A stretch of DNA of 64,000 bases from Sepiola atlantica (lineage: Eukaryota > Mollusca > Cephalopoda > Sepiida > Sepiolidae), in contig OY744517.1 of assembly GCA_963556195.1 (NCBI GenBank), forward strand, positions 88,040,714 to 88,104,713, in the 5' to 3' direction. A model generated the notes under the pieces. It made no database searches. It saw only the letters and a program-made list of their open reading frames with translations, and had not been told where the DNA came from. Position numbers and translations under genes: made by a program. The first letter of the stretch is position 1. The number at the start of each line of letters is the position of its first letter. This document shows positions 53,096 through 63,452 of this stretch, one piece after another.

Positions 53096-53107
53096 TTAGA
53101 GTTATAG

Positions 53108-53582
53108 CGTTGAAAAAAATAAGATTTGTTTCCTTACGAAAAAGAACGAAATGGGATTTAATTGAAACCCTTAAAATAATTAATTGAATTTCTTACTCTG
53201 GTGAACATTTTTACACAATTACCCTCGTTCTGAAATTGTACTCTCATGACAGAATTCAAAATCTAAATCTATTAAAAATAGGTGGATTTTTTTTTATTTA
53301 TAGAGTAATATATTTTTGAAACAAATTTAGAACATCAATACCATAGAAAATGTTAAGATGAAATTAAGATGAATTCAGAAATAATGGTAAAAACGAGCAA
53401 TTAAAGACATTTTGAGGGGGAATATATCAGTTGCAGTATTTATCAGAATTTCTTCCGTATATTAAGATTATATTTATAGTGTGTTCACACGGTTCTGAAC
53501 ACCTTGATTTAATTTAGCTGCGAAAAATTAAAAAGAGTAGATGCCCAAAGATATCTAACGAACAAATAATTTCTAAAGTTAA

Positions 53583-53587
<5 letters not shown>
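53108..53587. other. No feature recognised
   Basis: AT-rich sequence without recognised elements. Confidence 0.5.
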
Positions 53588-53625
<38 letters not shown>

Positions 53626-53783
53626 GATAAACAAAATTAAAACATTATTTATATCAGGTCCAAGAATTCAAACACAACGTATATTTGGCGTACGATCGTT
53701 TTTAAAACAATGTGGAAAAGTTTGTATTATATTTCAGATGATTCCAAAGGGTCTTTTCATCAGCGCCCTTATGAAGTCAGATG

Positions 53784-53838
<55 letters not shown>
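53588..53838. repeat. (TA)n - unique segment - (TA)n block
   Basis: TA tracts at 53,588-53,620 and 53,789-53,838 enclose about 170 bases. On minus that segment has CTGATGA (53,783-53,777), a non-pairing insert and GAAA (53,756-53,753). GGCG before the core and CGCC further on (near 53,685) could pair as stem I. It is a decayed hammerhead-like unit at best. Confidence 0.55.
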
Positions 53839-53850
<12 letters not shown>

Positions 53851-54123
53851 TTGTTTTTTGTTTGGTTTCACCCAAAAATGAACCACTGTATAGTGTAGGT
53901 TTTTTCAAGACACTTTAATCCAAGAACTTTTTACTCTTTGTGAATTTTTCTGATGATTTTGTAATGTTGCAGAGACGATATTAACATAGATATGTTGTTT
54001 GACACAAGACAAATGAAACGGACCGTAAAAATATATCTCACAAAAATGTTATGTTATTTGGAAATGTGAAAAATAAAAATAATAAAATAAAAACATGGTT
54101 ATTGGAATATAATATGAACCTGA

Positions 54124-54255
<132 letters not shown>

Positions 54256-54282
54256 TATACATTTTTATTTATACAAACATTA

Positions 54283-54348
54283 TTGGTTACATATGTGCAT
54301 ACATGTTTCGGTTGCACTTTTCCAAGAAAGTCTACCTCATCAGACCAA
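54283..54348 (-). ncRNA. Hammerhead ribozyme candidate
   Basis: Minus strand, in order: stem I TTGGT (54,348-54,344), core CTGATGA (54,343-54,337), stem II GGT..ACC (54,336-54,310; its interior ACTTTC..GAAAAGT pairs further with small internal loops), GAAA (54,309-54,306), stem III CATGT..ACATATG (A-CAT/ATG-T closing pairs), cleavage position TA, then ACCAA (54,287-54,283), which pairs exactly with TTGGT. All core bases and all three stems are present. The unit fills the ~108-base segment between two (TA)n tracts. It resembles hammerheads of Penelope-like elements, but no such ORF is seen. Activity not tested. Confidence 0.65.
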
Positions 54349-54358
54349 GAATCTTTCA

Positions 54359-54360
<2 letters not shown>

Positions 54361-54418
<58 letters not shown>
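54361..54418. repeat. (TA)n microsatellite
   Basis: Uninterrupted TA tract between the hammerhead candidate and the long fold-back. Confidence 0.97.
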
Positions 54419-54420
<2 letters not shown>

Positions 54421-54436
54421 CGGCAGCAAGTCATTT

Positions 54437-54792
54437 ATTATACACGCGTCGTTGAAGACCACAGAGTTTTCTTTCTTCCTTGTTAATCTCTCGACGCGGC
54501 GAGCGATTCGTCGGTTTTCAGGTGTTAATTGGTGGAGTATGGCACCTAACGTTGTATCGTGGGCCATTCCTCGAGCGCTTTCGGTCTCGCTTTCGGTCTT
54601 ACTAATAAGACATAGCCTCCTGAAGACGGTCGAAAGACCGAAAGCACTCGAGGAATGGCCCACGATACAACGTTAGGTTCCATACTCCACCAATTAACAC
54701 CAGAAAACCGACGAATCGCTCGCCGTTTCGAGAGATTAACAAGAAAGTTAGCGAAAAAAAAGAACTCTATGGTCTTCAACGACGCGTGTATA

Positions 54793-54794
<2 letters not shown>
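54437..54794. repeat. Long inverted repeat, arms ~150 bp
   Basis: 54,437-54,586 pairs with 54,636-54,794 around a ~49-base spacer. The arms are about 90 percent alike by eye; the right arm has a small insertion (GTTAGCGAAAA). It is GC-richer than its surroundings and bracketed by (TA)n tracts. Frames on both strands across it (54,293-54,969) mirror each other and are not genes. Confidence 0.9.
54616..54653 (+). ncRNA. Hammerhead-like motif with stem I
   Basis: CCTC, CTGAAGA, one extra C, GGTC-GAAA-GACC (perfect tetraloop stem), GAAA, GCAC, TC, GAGG. CCTC and GAGG pair as stem I, and TC marks a possible cleavage point. Stem III would be only two pairs, and the extra base before stem II departs from the consensus. 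It spans the spacer and start of the right arm of the inverted repeat. Confidence 0.4.

Positions 54795-54796
<2 letters not shown>

Positions 54797-54855
<59 letters not shown>
54797..54855. repeat. (TA)n(TG)n microsatellite
   Basis: TA tract passing into GTGTGT, ending GTGTACAGGG where another dispersed repeat starts. Confidence 0.95.
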
Positions 54856-54856
<1 letters not shown>

Positions 54857-55390
54857 ACAGGGTAATCTCCTTAACTAATGAACGGATCATTATGAATTTT
54901 GGAATATATATTCTAAAACATACGATGAGTAACATGGGCACGTTATTTTTTGTCAATGTTAACATTTAGCTGGTGCATTTATTCATTTATTTATGAACCG
55001 AGCATTATGAATTTTGGAATATATATTCTCGGCAACCCGGTGAGTAACATGGCCACATTATTTTTTTTTGTAAACTTTACCATTTAGGTGATGCGCCAAC
55101 ACAAAATCGCATCCTTCCCAAAAACCTTTTGAAACAAGTTAGATACAAAACAAATTAATATAGAAAATAATTGCTCTACATGAAAGTTTGAGTTATATTT
55201 AGTAAAACATTTTTAAAGGCATCGGTGTACATGCGTGAGCCTCAATAATATGTATGTGCTTGGTAAAATCATAAACTATTTTACTTATCATTATTAATTA
55301 TGGTATATGTATTCTAGGTAATAGGGTGAGTAACGTGGGCACATTAATATCATTTTTTGAGATACTTTACTATTTATAGGGGTGGTACTG
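54856..55390 (+). repeat. Diverged repeat, three copies
   Basis: CATTATGAATTTTGGAATAT, then ATATTCT, then GAGTAACATGGGCAC occurs at about 54,890, 55,008 and (weaker) 55,290. A related start is at 13,415. It begins ACAGGGTAATCTCCTTAACT after the microsatellite. Confidence 0.7.
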
Positions 55391-55544
55391 AAACCGTACT
55401 ATATCCCCTAATAGAAAGGAAAGAGATTAAGATTTAAAACTAATCCTATATTTATTGCTTATACCCGTCCTATGATGAGTTTTTTTTTCTAGTTATTCAT
55501 AAAGATGTCACTGACGCTGATCAATCGTTATTTGTTCCTCGGAC

Positions 55545-55765
55545 TTTTTTTCCAGGTGTCAGGTGTTGTATCACTTCTTATGCTGCATTTCATCTTTTCT
55601 GTCCTCGGTCAGTTCAGAGGTTCTTCTAGACTGAGGCAATTTTTATTTTTCCTAATCCAGAGTGTTCCTTTTTATGGGTGCTGGATTTTTTCCGCATTGG
55701 AAACCGACCTTGTGTCTAACTCTGCCCTTGTGGAAAGGACAGTAAATAGGCACACGGTAATACTT
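55545..55765 (+). repeat. U2-headed SINE, copy C (diverged)
   Basis: The head is heavily changed (GTGTTGTATCACTTCTTATG). The body is clear: CATCTTTTCTGTCCTCGGTC, AGACTGAGGCAATTTTTATT, TAATCCAGAGTGTTCC with GGTGCTGGATTTTTTCC, and the tail ACCTTGTGTCTAACTCTGCC, then GACAGTAAATAGGCACAC. The open frame at 55,505-55,807 runs through it. Confidence 0.75.
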
Positions 55766-55887
55766 AACGTTATAAAGAAGATAAATGGAAAGTTTAACTT
55801 CATATGATACAAGTAAAATAGTATATGTAAATATTGTTTCATAATCTGATAGCACTCATTAGTATTAGTGTTTTTTTTATTATTCTA

Positions 55888-56062
55888 AGAGAGGGGACGG
55901 TGGTCAAGTGGATAATGACGCGGACTGGTGACCTGGGTGTGCTAAGTTCGAATCCAGTTGGTTCCGTAGTATAAATTTCACTTGATGGTGTTGGCCAATA
56001 TCACATTGTCTCTCCTGCAAGAATGCCGACGAAGGTGTACCATACTGATTCATACGAATCTA
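55888..56062 (+). repeat. tRNA-derived SINE, family 1
   Basis: The best-preserved tRNA-like head in the window: GGGGACGGTGGTCAAGTGGA, TAATGACGCGGACTGGTGAC, then GTTCGAATCCAGTTGGTTCC. The body is TTTCACTTGATGGTGTTGGC. Family as at 38,459 and 39,859. The head could fold as a tRNA only in part, and the B box is followed by SINE body, so it is not a tRNA gene. Confidence 0.85.
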
Positions 56063-56469
56063 CTTTACTATATTATTAACCCTAACACGTTAATTATATA
56101 GGCTAAAGGACCAAGTGCCACAGCAATATACTCTAAAATATGTGTAGAATTTGGCTTTTAAACTTCTTAGAAATAGTCCTATTAGTTGTGGTAATAGTAG
56201 TAGTAATAGTAATATTAAGTTGACTAGCCTATGGTACGTTACACATGCCAAGTGTACTTCATGTCAAATTCGGTACAATTCTGACCAGTAGCTTTTGAAG
56301 TGATTATTATTATTACTACTATTATTACTACGACTAACTATCCTTACTCGACCTAGAAGTTATAGTAATGGAGTTTTAAATTGATGGAAAGCCAGAAAAA
56401 GTAGAATTTCACAAAATAATTAATCAAAATGGCCGACTTTTCCTCTAAGAAGTCGAAAAGCATCCTAGT

Positions 56470-56695
56470 GGATACAATTTCATCAGCAAAGTATAATATT
56501 TGTTCTGATACAACACTTCATCTTTTCTGTCATCGGTCAATGAAGAGGGAATGCTTCTGGACTGTGGCAATTTTTATTTTTTGTCCCAATACAGAGTGCT
56601 CCTTTTTGGGGAGCTAGATTTTTACCACATTACAACCGATCTCATGTCTAACTCTGCCTGCACAAGGAGGCAAGTAAATAGGGGCACTCACACAC
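56470..56695 (+). repeat. U2-headed SINE, copy D
   Basis: AAAGTATAATATTTGTTCTG, then ATACAACACTTCATC is the head remnant. The body and tail are like copies B, C and E: CTGGACTGTGGCAATTTTTA, GGGGAGCTAGATTTTTACC, CTCATGTCTAACTCTGCCTG, GAGGCAAGTAAATAGGGGCAC. The frames at 56,429-56,760 are within it. Confidence 0.75.
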
Positions 56696-56760
56696 TAACA
56701 AATGTATGCAGAAGACCGGTAACTACTGTGTTGCTGTTAACTCACAGACGCTTACAATGA

Positions 56761-59279
56761 ATGTAAATAAAAGAATGTATGTATTTTGTATGGATGACTT
56801 CATATACAATGGATACTGAATCAGACATACCATAAGAGCAGTGGAATAATCACGATGTTTGCAGCATCTAATTATTACAACAGTATAAATAGATATATGT
56901 AGATTATTTTCTTTTTCATTAATGATGTAAACAGCCGATACTGTGAAGGTGATGAATGGAAAATGGTTCTGTTAAAAATCTTCTGAACCGGACAAAGTAT
57001 TATTTGAAAGAAACTTAAGCGAATTACATTTTGCACGAAAAATAATGTCCAAGAAATAAAGAGAAAAAATAGCTAGTCAGAATCAAATATTGATTTATCA
57101 GATTAATTGCTATTCATGGCAAACTTTGTAAATTCGACAAGGTAACTTTATTTATTAAATTATTATTATTATTATTATTATTATTGGTAATAGTAGTAGT
57201 ATATGTGGTGGCAATGAGTAGGAAGAGAAGAGAAATAATGATTTTAGTTGTAAGTGGTATTATTAATTTTTACACACTCATAATTCTTACTGGTATTATA
57301 GTTATTAGTAGTAGTAGGAGTAGTTGTAACAGTGGTTTACAGCCTAACATACATCCATCGTCCCAAAAGTGCTACATGCCCAAATGTGTGCAATTCAGAT
57401 CAGTAGTTTTAGAAACTATAAGTGACTGATACAGTAAGGTAATATAATACGTTTTTGCTATTCGTTCCTTTGAAAAAGAACTCTCCTGTCAAAAGATAAC
57501 TATAAATCGTATCTATGCTTGTACTATTCTAGGTTCAATACATCTTCATCAGCTGCATAGTTTCCATGTTTGTATTACAAAACACACACAAACATATAGA
57601 TTATCCTTAATATCATGATCATAAATTGAAGTATAATTTATAGACTTAAAAAAATGTTTAATGTTTATTGAAATTATTTTCTATTTATCATTTCGTTTAT
57701 TTTCTTCATTTTCTCACCCACAAATATTCAAGATTAGAATGTCTTTTTTTCAATTAAAACATTTGGGAAGTTATTTTTTGTTTGTTTTACGATAAATTTT
57801 AATCAAAAGTGAACACAAAAGAAAAATGTTTATTTTAGGAAATGCTTTATTGGAAATGTTTTATTTTCTAAAAGAGGCCATCATTTAATATTTCTTTGTT
57901 AGTCTTCCCTGGTTCTTGTTATCTGAAAAAGAAGATGAAACCCCGCCCTTCCCACACCAACAATAAAATGTATGCATAAAAATAAATACATAAAATGAAA
58001 GAAAAAGTGTGTAGAAAAATAAATGAAAATCAATAAATAGAAATTGCTAAACGTGAAACCGAGAGAAAAAAGAAGAATATACAGATGAACCGTAAAATTA
58101 TGTATGTTTTTATAATGTAGATGCAGTGTCGACAACCAAAACTGTATCATATTTCTCAAACGAATGGCATAATATTATTTAAGATTCATTTTTTTTTGCA
58201 ACATTGAAAATTATTGCGACATTTTTTACATTAATACGCATATTATTATCGCTAAGAAGTGGTGTAACAGTTTCTGCTATGGACCGTGAAATTAAGACGC
58301 TGTGTTTAAGTTTATATCAGATCAGGAAAAATGTCTCTTTCTTTTTCTTATACTCTTCTGAAGGTATGGATTAACTTTTCCTACCTTAAGCTAAGAGTGA
58401 AATCATAAGGTAGACAAGATTCTCGAGCCTTAATTGAGCAACCAGTTTAGGAGAAGGAAAATAACACCACCCATTTTCTGCTATTCTGAGTTTTGCATCT
58501 AATAGTCTTGAATGTTTCAATGTCGTTGAATTTAAGCAACGCTGAGCCAGGAGAAGTGCGGTTGAGGATTGCACAATCCTTGCTTCAATTATAATCTACT
58601 CATTGTGCAGGCACCCTTCTTGAGCGTATCTATTGTTTCTCGAGAAACGTGATTGTTTGAAAAAAAAGGAATAGGCAGAATGCACACTACTAAGACAGTA
58701 GTTTGTACAAAGTCAAAACGATTTTTTAACTGGATACATGTTTTATAATTTAAAGAAATAAAAAAAAACATAATAACAAAAACAATACATAAATATTTTT
58801 TAAACTCACTGACCTTTATTTTTGATTAATCCACATAAAAGGTTGACATAAACAGCAATCAGCTTTAGTTCAAAGTGAACGATTTTTGCTTAAAAAACAT
58901 TATTTCTAGTGTTCTTTGCCAATAAAGGCGATACGCAAATACATTCATCATAGTTACTTACTCTTCCATACACATATTAAGTAGCATATTTTTCTCACAA
59001 AAATTAACTATTTAACTTTGTACTAGGTATAATGTGGTAGAAGATAGGTAAAGATGGTAATTAACATACCCAGGTACTGTATCAACACCACTGGAGAAGA
59101 AGAGTATAAACTAATATTTATTTATTTAAATATAATTAAAAACATTTACATCACACTTTTATTAACCTTCTCACACAAATTTATTTAAATAGTTATTTGA
59201 AAGATGTTTTTTCAAATTTTCATCTGCATTGCGAAGATCAGAAATATTTTTTTGAAAATACTATCACATAGTCTTACCA
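56761..59279. other. No gene recognised
   Basis: AT-rich sequence with a short ATT run at 57,161-57,185. CTGATGA occurs on minus at about 57,552 without a GAAA box or stem II. Nothing else stands out. Confidence 0.45.
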
Positions 59280-59716
59280 ACAAACCTTTAGTAGGGAGTC
59301 TTTGTTTGCGTCCATAGATTCAACCATGTGTTGAAAGGTGAGTCTTGTCTAAAGCGCCTTCAATGCGTGAATGACGCCTTCGTCTGTGGGTTGGATGAGT
59401 TATGTGATGTTTGGTGGCAGGAACTCTACTTTCGCACCTTCATTCGACAGGCTAATGGCACAACCTCCTGCATTGTCCATCATCAGAAGCACTTTGTAAA
59501 TCGAGGCTTTTCTCTAAATAGATAAAGGTTATCCTCTAGGATACAGCATTGATGGAACCAATCAGAAGTGAAGACTTTTGTGATCCATGCCGCCTGATTG
59601 TGCACCTAAATCAACAGGCAAGACGTATCCGCAATATAAATTAGATGTGTACGATTTGAAAAACGTAATGTAGTTAAGCAGCGATCAGTGAAATGCGATA
59701 TAGTGAGGGACCACTG
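59280..59716 (-). pseudogene. Tigger/pogo DNA transposon, internally deleted
   Basis: The minus strand starts with the terminal inverted repeat CAGTGGTCCCTCACTATATC at 59,716, preceded by TA (the expected target duplication). After about 100 bases the DDE transposase core appears: VHNQAAWITKVFTSDWFHQC, KVLLMMDNAGG (second catalytic Asp in the D-N-A box), VEFLPPNIT, LIQPTDEGVIHALKAL (third catalytic Asp). The N-terminal DNA-binding part and first Asp are missing, and stops interrupt the frame. The other terminal repeat was not found. A transposase-dead remnant. Confidence 0.85.
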
Positions 59717-61075
59717 TATTTAGTAAGAAGTGGCACAAGTGTAAAACAGGATGTTTACTTAATGGTTTATAAAGTAACTTTTATTTGCCTTGTATTACGG
59801 ATTTATAATTTCATTGTTTTATTTTCATATGTACAAGAAACAGTTTTGTGCATAAACACATATGAAGAACCAACCAATCTTTTTATATGTATGAACAAAA
59901 TTTTAAATGTTTGCACTTGAAGCATACAGATGTTGACTAGCATGCATAATGATAACGAAAAGTGTGTAGCGGCGCAGACCTTAGCTTAGTAAGATATTGT
60001 ATCTTAGAGAAAATGCTAAGACCTACGCTTACATCTAGATTGTTTAAAGAAATGTTTAAAAGAGTAAAAACATGGAAAAACATTTATGAAAGTGAATGTT
60101 AGATAAGTCATGCATAAGTTGAAGGAAGAATAACACGTAATTTAAAGGTAACACAAAATATTTATATATTTACAAATCTTACATGATAAAATGTTAGTTT
60201 GAAATGTTCGTTGGAAATCAGTTCCGAGAATAGTAGTAAGCACGTGTGTGCGACCATGTTTATATGTGTGTGTGTAGCCATGTGAGGCTTGGCGTTAGTA
60301 TGTCAAAGTGTGTGAATGTGCATGTGTGTTTAGTAGTAAGCTGATGCGCATGGAACCACCTTTAGCCTCTCGCCCAAAAGCGAGGGGCTAGAAAAAAGAG
60401 GAAAAAGAGCCTGATCTGTCATGGCTACTGCTTTTATTTTGTTTTACTCTGGTTTTGGCGGACGTAGTAGTAGACAATCACGTGATAAATATTTTTGGCC
60501 TTTTTAGCTCCTTTTTGCTAGAGCTTGTGGGAACCGGTTTTTATGGCTAGATTGAGTGCTTTGCTGTTGAAGTGAATTTGCCACTGCTTTGTGTTCTCCC
60601 GCTCACGCCGGTATGATAATAAGTGTACTGGTGCATTGGAGGGATTTGTATCTATTAACATTCTACTAAATGTTCTTAGTTCATTTCTGTTATTGTAAAA
60701 ACACTACAATGAGAATACTAAAATAAACAAACAACTAAATGAACAACTGAGGCTCATAACATGCTAGCTGATGTTCTCATCTATATCGGGCTTAGAACTT
60801 TTAAAAAAAATTTATAGCCACTTTATTAACATCTATTAAATATTTGTGATACATATTTTTATAAAAAAAATTCAGGTTTATAATGATGATTAATATTGGC
60901 TAAGAAATAACGCTATATTGAAACTGAAGGCAGACACTTTAACTACACGGCCACCGATCAAACAAAAATATCTTTTTCGCCTACTTAAATGAGTTTGGTG
61001 TAGGGATATTTTTATCAGTTTTAATAGTTTGATTGTCTCACATAATTATTTATTTATTTATTTTTTTAACATAGT
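59717..61075. other. No gene recognised; one hairpin
   Basis: AGCCTCTCGC (about 60,362) and GCGAGGGGCT form a 10-bp stem with one G-T pair around CCAAAA. Otherwise unique sequence with short TG-rich stretches. Confidence 0.45.
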
Positions 61076-61378
61076 TCACCCCAAACAAGGCAGGCCGCCA
61101 CTGTAGAAGTAAGGGACTACTGAGAAAAAAGAAAAGTCGAGAAGGTTGAGGGAAGTCAACCTAAATTGGGATCTGTGCAGCAAGATATCTCTGTTTACAT
61201 TAGTTTTAAATTTCTGCATGTCAGTACTGTCGGGGAAACATGAGGCAGGAAGGGAGTTCCAGAGGCCAGCAGCACGAGGAAAGAAGCTATTTGAGTAGAA
61301 GCCTCTCCGGCATCTAGGGACCTCCACAGTGAATGAATGGGATTTAGTTGATTGTCGAGTTGGTCTAGTGAATTAAAG
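61076..61378 (-). pseudogene. LINE C-terminal fragment
   Basis: The minus strand from about 61,378 reads FTRPTRQSTKSHSF, then VEVPRCRRGFYSNSFFPRA, then LWNSLPASCFP and FKTNVNRDIL. This is the highly typical F-x-R-x-x-x-L-W-N-S-L-P tail of CR1/Jockey-like LINEs. The frame is open over about 100 codons but only the last part of the element is present. It is not a host gene. Confidence 0.85.
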
Positions 61379-61439
61379 AAACAAATATAAAATTTTAAAA
61401 TTCCTATTAAAGTAAAAATATTTTAGTCAGCATTCCTCA

Positions 61440-61870
61440 GAGAAGCTTCTTTGGCCATGTCGAACCCCTAACAACATCCCAGGAAGAGACCAGGCTACAG
61501 ATGTGGACTAGACGGCTAGTGAATGGCCCCTTCCTCCTAACATAAGACTCCCTCTCTTCTGAGACTCTCCCTTCCTGTTCACAGGCATCTTGGCTCCAGT
61601 GGAAAACACTCAACCGCCCGAGAACGAGAATGGGGCGATCAAAAGTTGCTATGAATATATAGGATTACAAAACTGAGCCAACCATCTGTGGATGTGAAGA
61701 GGAGGACCATACGATGCAACACTGCCTTGTCTGCCCTCTACTGTCCAACCGGTGCAGCTTCAGAGATCTTGCAGAGTACAAAAATTATGCAAAGGAGTGC
61801 ATAAAAAAGTGGAAAACTGTTGTATGTCCACATGACACTTCAAAGACATGCAAAGATGAAGAAGAGTGAG
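61440..61870 (+). pseudogene. LINE C-terminal fragment with C-x-C finger
   Basis: Plus strand: WLQWKTLNRPRTRMGRSK-like sequence near 61,590, then TICGCEEEDHTMQHCLVCPL (C-x-C-x5-H-x4-C finger), LSNRCSFRDLAEYKNYAKEC and IKKWKTVV. This order matches the 3' end of a common LINE ORF2. Upstream sequence to 61,440 contains stops. It lies back to back with the previous fragment. Confidence 0.75.
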
Positions 61871-63285
61871 CATTTAGCAAATATGTTTTATCCATTTTTA
61901 ATAAAAAAATATGTAGGATGATTTGACATAGTTATTCGGTCAGCGTGGAAAGGGAACACTAAAAATGGCTTAATATTTCTGTCTAATATTATTTTTATGT
62001 ACTTTTAATTTTGAATAAGTTTTTAAAAAGATTCAAGAACTTCTTATAGCGATCAACACATTGACTCGAAGGTGATGATTCCAAATCTGCTGTTAGTTTG
62101 GCTCTTAGATCAACCATTTAACTGTAATGCTTCGACAAATATACACATATACACACAACTTTGCTTTATATATATAGATATATAGACATGGATATGTATG
62201 TGTACACAAATAGGACATGCAGTTTTAGAAGAAAACGATTTGGATCTTAAATTAACCAATAAATGTGATGGGAATCTACTGATAAGACCTTTCTTGAAGG
62301 ACAAGGGATACCCCCTGTGACGTTGTGCCTGCTCGAGTAGCCTATAGTAAAGCAATGGTTGTGAAACCGCCAACCGCACCTCCCCATAATCAGCATTGCT
62401 TGAGTCTAGTGGCAAGGAGAAGCCCAGGACACCTGGAAATATTACCAGGATAAGTAGAGTTTTCCTTCTCCTGAACTAGTTGCACAACCAGCTAGAGAAT
62501 CTAGTATACCCTACTATTTAATCCATAGCTTGATTATGGATATATGGATGTATAACTTTCCCAAGGGTATTAGTGAAAGTGATGCAGTAGCCTTGACTAA
62601 ACTCGAACCGAGCACAAAGTCCATGCCTACATCATCCCACTTACTTATCTACTAGTAATACATCCACAAAAAGGTAATAAAAAATATGTTGTGCCTACCA
62701 CTCTAATGCTCTCTCATTTGATAACATTTCATCACCAATGATGTGTATGGAGAAATTTGCAGCAGAAATTAATCTACAATCATTTACGTAGGTCGTCTAT
62801 GATGCATCAAGGGTGGTCTTCAGTGATGTACTCTTCCCACTGCCAATTTAGAGTTCTTCTCAGCTCAAACAGCAACCCTGACCTGACTCAGGATGCGTCA
62901 GGTCATCTTCTTGAAAGCTTTGTGCTATGCACATCGACATTGCATTTTCTTTTTAAGCAATAAGCTCTGACTGTTCTTATAGAGTCACGACCGTCAGAAT
63001 CAGCCAATGGGAATAATCTTTGTCACCCCCTCCCACTCTTATATAATGCTTTCCCTCACTTTGTCCTGTTTTGATTGAGTTGTCTTCCGATGGATTCGCA
63101 TTCAGGTAAGTTGATCTTTTCAATCGAACTATGCAATTAATCTTATTGTTACCTTTGAAGCAGATCAATCAAACAACTGATCTCATGCAATTTACTTAAT
63201 TATATTTACGAGAAAAATAGCCTTATAAGCCAGTTGCTAAATTGAATCTTCGTACACCAATTTAAAAAAGATATTAAAGCAAGTT
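61871..63285. other. No gene recognised
   Basis: Mixed unique sequence. The frames at 62,110, 62,757 and 62,977 have no recognisable domain. Confidence 0.45.
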
Positions 63286-63290
63286 AAAGT

Positions 63291-63452
63291 TGGGTGTGCC
63301 AAGTTCGAATCCACTTCGTTCCACAGAAACACTTTCACTTAGGATGTTGGCAACTTTCACGTGGTCCCTCTGTAAGTATCCGATGTCTTTCTAGAAATTA
63401 TTCTAACTAGGAAAATATCGGTGAAACCAATGCCAACAATAGACTCATCTGA
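63291..63452 (+). repeat. tRNA-derived SINE, family 1, 5'-truncated
   Basis: It starts inside the head at GTTGGGTGTGCCAAGTTCGA (B box kept, A box lost). The body is TTTCACTTAGGATGTTGGCA, TAAGTATCCGATGTCTTTCT and the tail AAACCAATGCCAACA. Confidence 0.85.

Noticed and set aside
55888..55965. A tRNA gene
   Set aside because: A and B boxes are present, but the sequence is the head of a SINE found four times in the window and the cloverleaf is incomplete.
57530..57560. CTGATGA box on minus
   Set aside because: No GAAA box or stem II at the right distance.
61076..61327. An 83-residue conserved-looking frame as a host gene
   Set aside because: The F-x-x-R..LWNSLP..F pattern is the C-terminus of CR1/Jockey-like LINEs.
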